A stretch of 64,000 bases of DNA from Furcasterigmium furcatum. Taxonomy: Eukaryota > Ascomycota > Sordariomycetes > Glomerellales > Plectosphaerellaceae. The stretch is from contig BCIA01000001.1 of the NCBI GenBank assembly GCA_001599815.1, positions 6,034,978 through 6,098,977 on the forward strand. Direction: 5' to 3'. Numbering within the stretch: position 1 is the first letter of the stretch; each line of letters opens with the position of its first letter. The position numbers and the translations under genes are program-made. Shown one piece after another: positions 1 to 10,294 of this stretch. The notes beneath the pieces were generated by a model. It made no database searches. It had not been told where the DNA came from and worked only from the letters and a program-made list of their open reading frames with translations.

Positions 1-1608
1 CAGCGAATCATCAAGACTAAGGTCTAGCAGCACCAGCAGCCTAGAGAGTGAGTTGGTCCGACACTTCGAAGAGGATCCGGTTTTGACACGCTATGCAGAG
101 ATAGATGAAATGAGGGAAGCCGAAACCGACACAGACGCATATGATGATGCCTTCGAGACACCCGGCCTTCCAAGGGACGTCTCTGAATCGAGTGCCCTCC
201 GGACAGCCCTGCAAGAATGCTGGACCCTTTGCAACACGTTGGCATCCCTGAGCTCCATCCACAGGGCAAGGGTCTTCAACAGCACGGGGACTCCTGATGC
301 CCACGAGCGGGCGTGGATGGCGTGCTGGAAGCTGTGCCAACGGCTCTACGACAACAGAGAGGAGAACATCGATGCTTTCGGCGTCCGAGAGAGCTTAGAC
401 CTGTGTCGTGACTTCTGCCAGTCGCTGTTCGACATTCGACAGCGACAGGACGAAGTCACCGACTCGGTCCTTCGGGTGAGCTTCGAGCTCAACAACCAGT
501 AAGCGTCTGTGGCCCTCATGGTTTGTTAACAAGCTGACCATCTCCCAGTCTCTACAGTGCCCAGGATACACGGACCCTCCCTGAAGTCTTCCGCGAGAGG
601 ACACTTGATTTTTACATTACCCTCTGCCACCGCCTCATGAAGCAGCGGAGCGAGCTGGCCGAGGAGACCGACTCTTTATTGAAGGCTTGCTGGTCTCTGG
701 CCGAGATGCTGTTTAGCCTGCGACAGAACACACGGGATGGCAGGGCAGCGGACGAGGAACTGCTCGGGTCCGCGGTGCAAGCGTGCTGGGAGCTCTGTGA
801 CATCTTCAGAGAAGGTTGGACACAGGTTCGGCCAGACCGCAATACGCCGCGCCCGAATCAAACGACATTCTTCCCCCCCGTTGACCAGCAGCCGCCTGCG
901 AGCGGCCGCGAGAGTCGACAGTCCAACCGATCATCTCACCACACGAAACGCGACCACAAGCCATTAAACCTCACAGAGGACCGACCCCGCAAGTCGCAAC
1001 CATTCCCGTTGCCCGTCCCCGAAACGCCCGTTACCGAATTTGAAGATACCCCCGTCTCACCAGACGATCAGTCACCGAAGGTGCCCAACATCCTGGTGTT
1101 GGGTACAAACTCTGAATCGAACCGCGGAGGCCGCTGGTCGAGCAGCGCCTCCAACTTCTCCTCCTACTCGCAATCCAGCGCCAGAACCTCGAGCACGGCC
1201 ACCACAGCTACAGCAGGCGAAGATATCAACGTCACCCGCGTCAAGGCGCTCATGCTGAAGGCTGCGATGAACGTCGGTTTCGTGCGGGATCCGGCCACCG
1301 ATGGCAAGGCCGCAATGCCCGCACTCCAAGCCTTCGTCAAGCAACTACCGAATGGCGCATTCGGAATTCATACAACCCTCCTGACCTCCTACCGCAACGC
1401 AATCGTTGGCGATTCCGCATTCAGAGGCGCATCAAGCGTGCTTCCATCACGGGGAAAGCGGGCATCCGCCCCTGATGTGGCCAAGAGTGTCAACCTGATG
1501 ATCCATCGCTCGTCTCACTACATGTTCCTGCGGGATCTGTTCAAACTGGTCTTTGGCTTCACCATGGAGGAAGCCGATGCCAGGAAGAACGTGAGCATCT
1601 CCATTTAA
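1..1608 (+). CDS. Hypothetical protein with repeated CWxLC motifs (5' partial)
   Basis: The frame is open from base 2 to the window edge, so the start lies upstream. Exon A ends at 498. An intron of 50 nt (499-548, GTAAGC...CCCAG) joins in frame to exon B, which stops at 1606-1608. The visible part is about 519 residues. The N-terminal half carries about six copies of a short Cys/Trp helical motif. Clear CWxLC copies have their first Cys codon at 218, 323 and 784; variants lie at 404 (CRDFC), about 613 (YITLC) and 688 (CWSLA), several followed by L-x3-R. A Ser/Pro/Thr-rich, probably disordered middle (about 830-1215) follows. A well-structured tail (about 1228-1608) contains MLKAAMNVGF and ends in FTMEEADARKNVSISI. 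I see no signal peptide, membrane segment or catalytic motif. I do not recognise the family; it looks like a conserved fungal protein of unknown function. Coding status is secure, function unknown. Confidence 0.8.
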
Positions 1609-2056
1609 CACGAACAGATGGCATGCAGTCTACCTCGCGAGTTCATACACGCCCCTCCAGGGCCAACCATCCGACCCGGCCCATACTCCTCCCGACACGC
1701 ATTAATCGATTCCTACTCGTATTTAATCATGTCTTCGTTGACTCCCACTAGTTTACGACTATCTGAGGCGCAAAAGCACCCAGCCTCAAGCCATATCAAC
1801 CCCGCAATCACCAAGAACGAGCCGAAATATGACCCGATCAGGCGCATGTGATGGAGTTGCGCCACGAGCGTTCACATTTTCATACACCAACCATCCCCAG
1901 GGAGGAATCCAGCGCTTTATTTCCTACCACGGCTGATGGCCGCGTTGCCATTCTTTTCGCACCCACATGCGTTACTAGATACCCAATTCCACATGTATTG
2001 TCATCAGGGTCAAGGAGAGGAGGATTCATTGATTATCTAGGCGTATCCATGTCTAT
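1609..2056. other. Convergent 3' intergenic region
   Basis: This lies between the stop codons of two converging genes and presumably holds both 3' UTRs. Short open frames here have no protein-like character. I see no RNA gene. Confidence 0.6.
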
Positions 2057-3115
2057 CTACTGAAGAATAGGCAGCCCGTGCTGCAATGCATATAACTGAT
2101 GACTCAGTTCAGATATGGCATAGTGCTCCAGGAGCATGTTCTGGAACCCGATCCGCTGCATGGTCATCCCGTGAAATGGGGAGTTCGGCAAGCTTGGGTT
2201 GAAGGCTGGGTCAGACGCGTGCGTCTTGTAGAACTCGTTGCCCTGGTGCTGGTCGATCTGTAACGCGATGTATCCCAGGATGCCATATCCCTCATATCCC
2301 ACCACCGGGGGAATAGTTCCCAGGACCACGGGGGCCATGGTGTTGTCTTGTTCGGGTTGAGGCGGCACCATGCCAGGGGTGGCCTGAACCGGGGGAACCA
2401 CGGAACCCTCCCCCTTGACTGGAGGCAAGGGCATGTCTACAAGACCTTGGCCCGGGGTCAATGACTGGTCCGCGCTCGACTCATCATCGCCTTCGCTCTC
2501 GCTGTCGAGCAGCAGTATCGGAGCAGAGCCGCTTGCGGTGAAGCCGGGGATGTTGGGCTCCATTGGTTCAACAGACGAGTGCAGCACTTTGAACGCTGCC
2601 TGCAGCGCAGGGTTCGCGGGGCTCAGCATCCTGTCGGCGTCAGCAGATGCCCCATGACATATCCAGACAAGTCAAGGATGCAGGGTGCGAGACTTACAGC
2701 TTGGCGATGAGGCTTCTCGCCGACGGCGTCAGCTTCCCGTGCAGCTTGATGAACTCCTGGCCCTCGGACGGCGTGCTGCGTGACTGTTAGCCCCCTACCC
2801 CTTTTTTTCGGGACACTCGCGATGCCATTCGCATAGAGATACTCACTTGTTCTCGCCCTTGGTGCCGTGGTTCTGCTTGATGTACTGCACCTGCTTGTTC
2901 CCGAAGGTCTCGCCGGCCTTGTGGCTGAAGACGGCCTTGTAGAGCCCGACGACCTCGGCGTTGCTGAGGCCGTACTTGTAGACCAGCTCGAGGACGAAGT
3001 CGAGCTCGATGTCCTCGTACCTGCTGTGCTGTCGCTTTGTTCTCTTCATGGGGTGGAGTTGGGAATAGGAGGCCGAGGCCTCGGCGGGCCTCTTGAGGCT
3101 GTTGTGGGAGGTCAT
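2057..3115 (-). CDS. Hypothetical protein with possible N-terminal helix-turn-helix
   Basis: Three exons read on the minus strand: 3115-2847, 2775-2698 and 2630-2057. The introns are 71 nt (GTGAGT...ACGCAG) and 67 nt (GTAAGT...CGACAG) and the joins keep frame, giving 306 residues. Residues about 1-30 are basic and include KRPAEA and MKRTKR. Residues about 33-90 are strongly helical (LDFVLELVYKYGLSNAEVV...GNKQVQYIKQNHG) and resemble a small DNA-binding helix-turn-helix. The middle (about 140-220) is an acidic, Pro-rich low-complexity linker containing LLLDSESEGDDESS. The C-terminus (about 230-306) looks folded and hydrophobic and ends in HQLYALQHGLPILQ. No family was recognised; a nuclear regulator is an inference from the basic patch and HTH-like segment. 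An unusually long, CT-rich (minus strand) upstream stretch of over 3 kb precedes it, as seen for regulated developmental genes. Confidence 0.7.
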
Positions 3116-6100
3116 GATGTTCGTGGTGGGGTGCTGTCTGGTCCGTCCGAGGTTTGTTCCGGAGAAGAAGTCGTGTGAGGTTCAAGGGGCAAGATATATC
3201 GAGATTTTGGGCGGAGGGCTGTGAGTCGGGGCCTCAGGAAGCGACGATTGCGAAGGTGATTCAGGGGTAGGAGCGAGAAGTGACTCGCACGCTATGAGTT
3301 GCGGGACTCGGACGGAATGGGAAGGCGCTGAGAAAGAGGGAGGGTTTGCTGAGGACTTTGAGAATAGGGGGCTGTGGTGCTTGCAGGAGCGGGTGTGCAC
3401 TGAGGCACAATGGGCGCACGGTTGATGAGCAGTTGCGGACTTGGAAGGAGATGTGGCGGGAAGAGGCCTCTGTGTTGGTTAGCCCGGTTTGTGCTTAAGC
3501 TGAGATGCGAGCCTTTTTTCAACGTGGGAAGAATTTGGGAAAAGGGGGAAATCTTAAGACTTCCAAAAGGGGCTGCGGTGCGTAGAGGCGAGTTGAGTGT
3601 GCTCGTTGCCACCAGAGCTGCATCCAAGGTCAGCGGACCAGACGGAGAATGCACTGCAGATTGATTTTTATATGAGCGGATACACGCTCTTTTCGGCTTA
3701 TGGACTGAATCGATTCGGACGTGATTGTGTAGGACGGAGGATTGTTTAGACCCTAAAAGGAGGCTGATATACTGACAGACTCAAGTCTTCTTGGGTCACA
3801 ATAGGGGCGTCGAAAGCCAGCGAGCTCAGACGGAGAATGTCGGAGGCGACCCGATGCGGACGGGAAATAAACTAGAGGGTCAGGGGGAGAAAGAGTTCCT
3901 GATGCTCTGGAAGCTAGGTTCCCCTTGATGCTGGAGATAGAGGGTTTCGGACGGATCGGTTCTGTCGGACGGAGGCGAGAGACTTGGTAAATGGGTTGAT
4001 TGCCTGGTGAAGCTGAGTTTCGGAGCTGAGTTTCTTTGGGTTCACAATGAGTGAAGTTTTGCGACTGGTTTTGGGAGATAATAGCGAAGTAGAGTCGGGG
4101 AAAGGCATGTTTATAGTCCTCCGGGCGGTTCTGATATGCTGACGAGTCAGACCTGGTCAGTGAACGGACAGCAGGGGTTCATATGTGATCGAGCTATGGC
4201 ATCTGTGAGCGGGTCAAGCGGTGAAGGGATCAACCAGCGGACGGGTCAACCAGCGGACGGGTCAGGTAGTGTCCGTATCAAGGCATAGGTGATTCGCCTG
4301 TGGCCCGGGTGATCGGGTGATCGGGTCAGTCAAGAAATGAACGGATCAAGACATGGCTGATCGGCCTCTGGCATAAGTGAAGGGGTCAAGCAGTGAATGG
4401 TGGAGCGGGTGGTGAGATGTACCAGGGGGGCATAACTGGGCAAGTTATGGCGTAGGTGAACAGGTCAAGCATTGGGAGGGAGAGTGTGCTATGAACCGTA
4501 AGAGGGGGTCGTGTACGAACAGGTCAATTTATGAAAGAAGTCGGGGAGCTGGTGCTTAACGGATCAGGGGATACATCAGGATATGATACCCCGGTTTCAG
4601 CGATGAAGGGGGAGGCAGACGATGAACAGGAATCAGGGGTGAGCGAGCCAGGACGGAGGTGAGCAAACCAGGACCTAGGAACCGGTTAAGCAATGGAGAG
4701 GAAGCCAGGCTATGAAGAGGAGTATGGACGGCAAACGCATGAAGGTCGAACAAAAGCTAGGCTGTTCCCAAAGACGCGCATTGGTCAGGCTTCAAAGCGA
4801 GCTCTGGGAAATGCAACGATCCCTCTTTTCGTCTCGAGGAATCGATATGAGCGCTTGATGAACTGGCGACCGATCGAAGGGTGGCTAAATCGAGCCTCGG
4901 AGAGCAAGGTAGCTGGACCGGCGATGTATTCAAAGACTCCGACGAAGAGGCCTAGCGATGAATAAGGTGGTGTTTTATATTTCCGGAGCGGAGAGATCGA
5001 ATATGCTGGCGAGCTAGGCTTGTGTTAGTATGTGTAAACTGGAATCGAGTATAGGCGGAGCCTTCTGGTATGTAAGTGAGTCGGGCTCATGTCTTTAGGT
5101 ATGAGCGTGAGCCGAGGGCCGACGGAGTTGGACGGGAGAGGCAAAGAAGTTATGTGAAGCGGAGAGGTGAACAGATTGCCTAGCGTGGGAGGGCCTTGCG
5201 ATGAACGGAACTGGGTATCGACGAAAGTGAGCAGGCGCCAGAGGTGAATAGGACAAGGGGCGATCGTAGTCTTACAGTGAGAGGGTCTGAAAGACTGGCA
5301 AGTCGGGCTTTCGTTACGCTTGCCACAGTAGATGAACTGGAGATCAAGGTGAGTAGGAGCTGAGAGTCGAACAGCAGAGGGCCGTAATGAGAAGAACAGC
5401 ATATAACCTACTAGATTTCCAGCGTTAATGTATAATAACATAGATATGTTGTCTAGTTGCGTTGGAAGTCGGGATGAGCGCTTACCTGTCTGGCGATATA
5501 CAGTAAGTGATTTCCAGATGGAGAGCAGAGGCCACCGTGCCAACGAATCAGATCCAAGGGACAGGGAGTAGTGAAAGTCTTCAAAGGAACGGTGATGAGA
5601 TGAGAGTTGTGGTGTGGACAGGTGGGCGTCTTCTGGCGGGTTGAACGCCAAAGATGGAAGGGGGCAGTTGAAAACTTTGAGAAAGAGGAGTTGCCATACT
5701 AGCAAGGTCTTCCTCGGCCAAGTAGGTAGGCAAAGGTAGTACAGTAGGTGTTGGAGGGTCCTGTCTGGAATTTCTCAAGCATGCGGGGAGTAGATGGTAG
5801 CATTGAATGACTTCCAGAAGAGGTGTAATCTGGAGCAAAAGTGCTCCTGTGAGTCGTGCTATCAAAGCTGGGAAGGTGAACCCAAAGCAACTGGGCAGGC
5901 ACGCAACATCTGTCCTCCATGGAAGATTCCCAGTGCCAGGCTCTACCAACTCAATATTGTCAACAGACGACCAGAAAGTTATGCTGGAAGCAGAGAGATG
6001 AACCACTGCCCCTTGTCTGACTTGCGACGACCACGGCCGCTATACCAGGAAGACGGGGACGTTGCTTGGTCTGAAGAAGGCTGGTGATGTCAAAGGGCTT

Positions 6101-6421
6101 GGACGGCCTCCCACGGGCAGAGTGGAAGGAGAACAAGTTGCTCAGGCTTGTCTCATCCATCCCTAATATTGTTATTATTTAGTCTCGCATACCTTGCTTG
6201 GTCTTGGTGGCCTGAAGACATCAGATTGACTTGTCTGTCATTTCTGGCGTCGAGAACGGGGGGCGATTGCAAAAGCCAACAGCTCTTCGTCTATGTCTAT
6301 TGAGTCTACCTGTCTTTGCATGAGATCTCGCTCCAGATGCCCGCAATTCTTCCATGTCATAATGCTCGTCAATGCCTCCCAAAACGCCCCATGCCCATTG
6401 AAATCACACCAGTATTCATCA
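3116..6421. other. Long purine-skewed intergenic region with degenerate repeats
   Basis: About 3.3 kb without a credible gene. The right end (about 6180-6421) is probably the methyltransferase 3' UTR. From about 3190 to 5900 the plus strand is strongly G/A-rich, so the minus strand is CT-rich, as in promoters and leaders of fungal genes; this points to the minus-strand gene starting at 3115. Open frames of up to 226 codons on the minus strand (5025-5705) are Ser/Leu/Pro-rich, overlap one another and look like by-products of the CT skew. Short repeats are described separately. Confidence 0.55.
4205..4535. repeat. Degenerate short repeats around GGGTCAAGC
   Basis: A perfect tandem pair of the 16-mer CAACCAGCGGACGGGT lies at 4231-4246 and 4247-4262. 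GATCGGGT is doubled at 4311-4326. Around these are imperfect copies of a core like RGGTCAAGC: 4211 (GGGTCAAGCG), 4341 (GGATCAAGAC), 4383 (GGGTCAAGCA), 4462 (AGGTCAAGCA) and 4521 (AGGTCAATTT), often next to TGAACGG or GTGAA. Related but weaker text continues to about 5300. The repeats are too short and diverged to assign to a transposon. Confidence 0.55.
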
Positions 6422-7554
6422 TCACTGACCATGGGCGAAGATGCCCCACCAACACTCGACCGGGGTCTCCTCGTCAGACCCCTCCCAGTCATCCTGGCCA
6501 TCAAGGGTGCCTTCCTCGATGCATATCAGAGAGTTGGCCTGGGAAGCCATGTTGGCCTTGAACGTGTCCCTGAGCCCTTTGGTGATCTCGTCGCGGAGGG
6601 GCACCATGACGACCGCTCTGGAGTCGCTGTGGGGTGAGAGCTGCTCCGAAAAGGCGCTTGCCAGGAGCGCAGGATGGACATCGTCGTAGAGAGGATCTGC
6701 TGCCAGCACCAGCTACCAAAGTCAGCTTGCGAACCTCTTGATTGCTGGATGCTGCTCACCTTGAACTGGTTCTTCTTGCCGAACAGGTCCTGGTCAACCT
6801 CTTCCTCGGAAGTGCCGCCCCATGTCAGGGCACCGGCGTCGAGCGATCCTCCAAGAGATTCGACGATGGGCTTGTTGGTCTCGATGTTGTGTCGCAGATT
6901 CTGCATGATCTCTGGGAGGTCGCTGAGTATGACCGGGACCTTCCACAGCGCGGCAGCCGCGAGGCCGAGCAGACCGGTACCCGAACCGAGTTCGAGAACG
7001 GTGGGCCGCGGCTCTCCCAGAGATTCGTCGAAGAGGCGGAACAGAGAGGTCGGCAGGAGCAGGGGCAGATACTGCGCGAGGACGTAGGAAGAGCCCCAGG
7101 TCTTGTGGCCGAGAGAGTCGCCGGTCAGCGGCGGCTCGCGGATGATGAGCTCAAAAGTTGGAGAAAGCTCGTCCTCTCTGAACGGCCAGGACCGGGTTAT
7201 TTCTCCCATGGCTAAGACACACATGTTAGCCCAACTCAAGCAGACTTCAGCCTGTATTAACAAACCTGTTCTTCCGCAACGTTCTGCGAGCCTGCGGCTG
7301 GCCTCAGACCAGATAGCATCCTTTTCATCATCGTCGTCGATCCATGCCAGTCCGCTCCTCACGATCGAGGACAAGTACGTGGCCACCTCACGGCGAAAGT
7401 ATGCGGTTGCCTCCTGGTTATGGATGATCTCTGAACGGCGACGCTTGTGGCCCCAGATACGTGGCTTGAGCTCCAGCAGTTTGAGGGTGCCTATCAGCTC
7501 CTCACTTGATGGCTTCTGCCACATCTGGGGGAAATCTTTCGGTTCAAGCGCCAT
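6422..7554 (-). CDS. Seven-beta-strand lysine methyltransferase, Efm2/Rrg1-like
   Basis: Three exons on the minus strand: 7554-7266, 7211-6760 and 6712-6422, giving 343 residues. The first intron is 54 nt, so it can be read through in frame, but it has GTTTGT, a GCTAAC branch site and TTAG. The second is 47 nt (GTGAGC...GGTAG). The Methyltransferase_16 signature is clear: an HKTWGSSYVLAQYL helix before motif I; motif I VLELGSGTGLLGLAA, which binds S-adenosylmethionine; the acidic post-I loop VILSDLPEIMQNL; and motif IV LAADPLYDD. This family methylates lysines of translation factors. The N-terminal extension and the WGSS motif fit Efm2 of yeast (Rrg1 of fission yeast), acting on elongation factor 2. 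A FAM86/Efm3-type assignment is the main alternative. The protein should be cytosolic; no signal or membrane segment is seen. Confidence 0.85.
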
Positions 7555-10294
7555 TTTGACCGTTGCAGATCGTTCGAGCAGTCGGTGACTCAGAGAAAGC
7601 AGAAAGGAAAAGTGTCAGTCACAACTGGGAGTGAGTGGTGGGCAGCACGCCGGCCGCCTCTGTTGTCTCTATGAGGCCATGAAGGAGCGGAATCCTGAGC
7701 AATTCACCATGGGAAAAATTTAGGCGGTCTAGATTCACCATGACAAAGTCCAGCGGCCGTTCCGCCTCCATTTTCAGGAACCGGACTAGACCAAAAAGTC
7801 CCTGGGCCGGATCCCTCCACGTGGGGCCCAGCCCGCCCGCTTAGAAGGGAAGGTGGGGCAACAAGAGCTCAACGTGGGCAGTCGCGACGCTACAACGGGC
7901 GACCCCGCGGTCTCCAGCTGGCAGTTGCCCCCTCAGAGCCGCTCAGCGATTGGCAGCCTGATCCTCGAGGCTGCCAATTGAGTCACGGACCCCACCACAA
8001 AGCGGCCCAAAAATAAAACAAAAATTCCCCAGAGCTCCAAGCTCCGTTTCCTTTTCTCTCTTCTCCCCCATCAGCCAAGTCGACTTCTGGGCAGGTTGCG
8101 CTTCGATGCCGACAAACAGAGAGTCCGCGCAAGCGGTCTCTCACCTCTTTCTGGCATGCGAGTAAATTCGGAGTATTCTCTACACCCGGCCGGGGATCCT
8201 CCGGGATCTCGCGGCCGGGACCCAAGTCTCCTGCCCTCTGGGCGGTGATGACGGGTCTGCCCGTGAGGGCCTGGCGTGTTACCGCGCCTGCAACTGGCAT
8301 CAGAAATACCAGAGCCCAGGCCGCGCCGTGCATACCCTCCGGGGGAAGACGGCGCCGGTCCTGGTGTCTCTATGGGAAGCCTTTGCGGAGATTGTACACA
8401 GTACTTGAGTGCGATGCGCAACTTGGGGGGCCTCTCGGCCGGACTTGTCCGGTTCGATGCCTCGCAAAATTCGATTCCGATTATTCGCTCAGAAGTCGAC
8501 TTGGCTGGTCCTCTCTTTTTTCGCGGTAAGTGGTGGTCTCGTGTTGTTGCCAACCGGGCAAAGGATACTACTAACGGATGTTCTGAGGCTTCCCGTTCGA
8601 TTCGATTCGACGACAAGGACCGCGGTCAGCTCTCCCGAATTGCGACAACGGCGATGACGATATCGAAGTCGACGCTGGCTTGATTTCACCTCATAACATT
8701 TCGGCGCCCACTACTACTCGGGTCTTGTCGCAACTCCTGGTGACTCGCCCGCTCCTCTGCGGTCCCGAGATCAGCCAGGGAAGCATTAAATCCGCCTCTT
8801 GCGAGTTTTTAGCTGGGTAGGCGCTTGTCGGCCTCGAGCAGCCATGGATGGGTGCAGCCCGCAGCAGCACAAATTTGGGGGCCAAAGAACCTTTGGACAG
8901 AGCCTCTCAGAAGGGCGTCATCGCAAGATCTGTATTTTTTGAGTGAGGGGGGGCGCCTTGGACAATATCTGAAGGGCAGCAATGCAGGTCACATCGAGCA
9001 CCTGAAAATCGCTACCAAGTGGCGGCGATATGTGCTGGAGCTTGGCCCGACCTGATGAGTCCTCATTTTCTGAGGATCTTGCGCCGGACGATGTTCATGT
9101 GCCCCTCCTCGTCTCTGCAGATTTCAGGTCTTCTCGATAGTCCCGCCTCTGTAAGGCAATGGAATTTGTAATTGTCAAATTAAATCTTCATTCCATCAGA
9201 ATTGCCACCCAGCTGTGAAAGCCATGTCTCATATCCGCCAGCCCAATTGCCGTCAACTCCAATCTAAGGCTCCCAGCCTCAAAGTTTCATCCTGGCCCCT
9301 CGGGCCCAGGCTGAATGTACACCCTCCAAGCCATCCCCGACCCCTGTCTCTAAACGTCTGATCTTCCTCATGCCCCCTTTTCCCGCCTCGAAATCAGACG
9401 AGGCCAAGCATTGATGCGACGAAACGCCCCCCTTTGCTCCAAAGGGGTCCAGAATAAGCCCACACGTGGTTTCCCCTAGAGTGCTGTTCCGGTTGACTGC
9501 TGAGGCCGCCTTGTCACAGCACTGGGCTGGGTCATCTTCCAGTGTTGCATTCCTCCCCAGGCCGGGATCGGCAGCCAACCAACCACCACCCCTTGACCCC
9601 TCCTCCATCTCGCATGGACGCCGTCGATCCCCCCGATCATCCCATCCCATCCCCTGGTAAGGAGCCGGTGCCGGATCTCCCCTGATCGGCAGGTCACCAC
9701 AGCTAACAACTTCAAGCCAGTAGATCAGCAAACCGTCACGAGCTGATCATCAGCGGACATCACTTGAGCAGAGTGGTCATGGTGTATGCAGTGTGCAGAT
9801 TCTCTCTCGTCATTCGTGACTACCTGTTACGTGCGCGAGAACCTCCCCCTCCGCCATCCCACGGGTCATCCCATCATCGGGACCATCCTCCCGGACCGTC
9901 ATCGACGGTTGTCTGCGTGTCCATGCAAAGCCTCTGCTTCTCTATACGGCAAGAGGGCTTGGGGAATGATAAAAAGACGAAGAGCAAAACAGAGAAAGGG
10001 CCTGAGCAACCTGGTACCCTGTGAAGCCCGAATGCCGCCATCCGACGGCTGTGACCTGATCCTGGTCAGATGCAGTATGCTGGATTATAACAAGGAAAAA
10101 AAAACACAATAAGGAGAAGAGCTAAGAGAAACAGAAAGCAGGGTGAAAGCAATTCGCTGTCCTTTGATGATGATGCTGTTTTGCCGAGGGGCCGTCTAAT
10201 GGGCCCCAGTCGTTCCAATGTTCTGCGTTGTCGCGGCGCTCGTTGCTACCGTCCATCGTACACTCATATGCCCGCTCTCTGCCAGATGCCGACG
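7555..10294. other. Intergenic region, no credible gene
   Basis: About 2.7 kb between two minus-strand genes. It should contain the promoter and leader of the methyltransferase (from 7555) and the 3' UTR of the ELL gene (ending near 10120-10294, A-rich around 10095-10140). Open frames of 60-181 codons overlap on both strands and have random-looking composition. A strong inverted repeat lies at 8185-8219. Confidence 0.5.
8185..8219. repeat. Nested inverted repeat (hairpin)
   Basis: The outer arms CCCGGCCG (8185-8192) and CGGCCGGG (8212-8219) are perfectly complementary. Inside them GATCC (8195-8199) pairs with GGATC (8204-8208) around a 4-nt loop. It could be a symmetric CGG/CCG-type transcription factor site or a transcript hairpin; the sequence alone does not decide. 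Confidence 0.7.

Noticed and set aside
5025..6006. Overlapping minus-strand frames of 226 and 141 codons
   Set aside because: They overlap in different frames within CT-skewed DNA and are Ser/Leu/Pro-rich, as expected from the skew.
8451..8461. GGTTCGATGCC, a match to the tRNA B-box
   Set aside because: The flanking bases do not form a T-stem and no A-box or acceptor stem could be placed.
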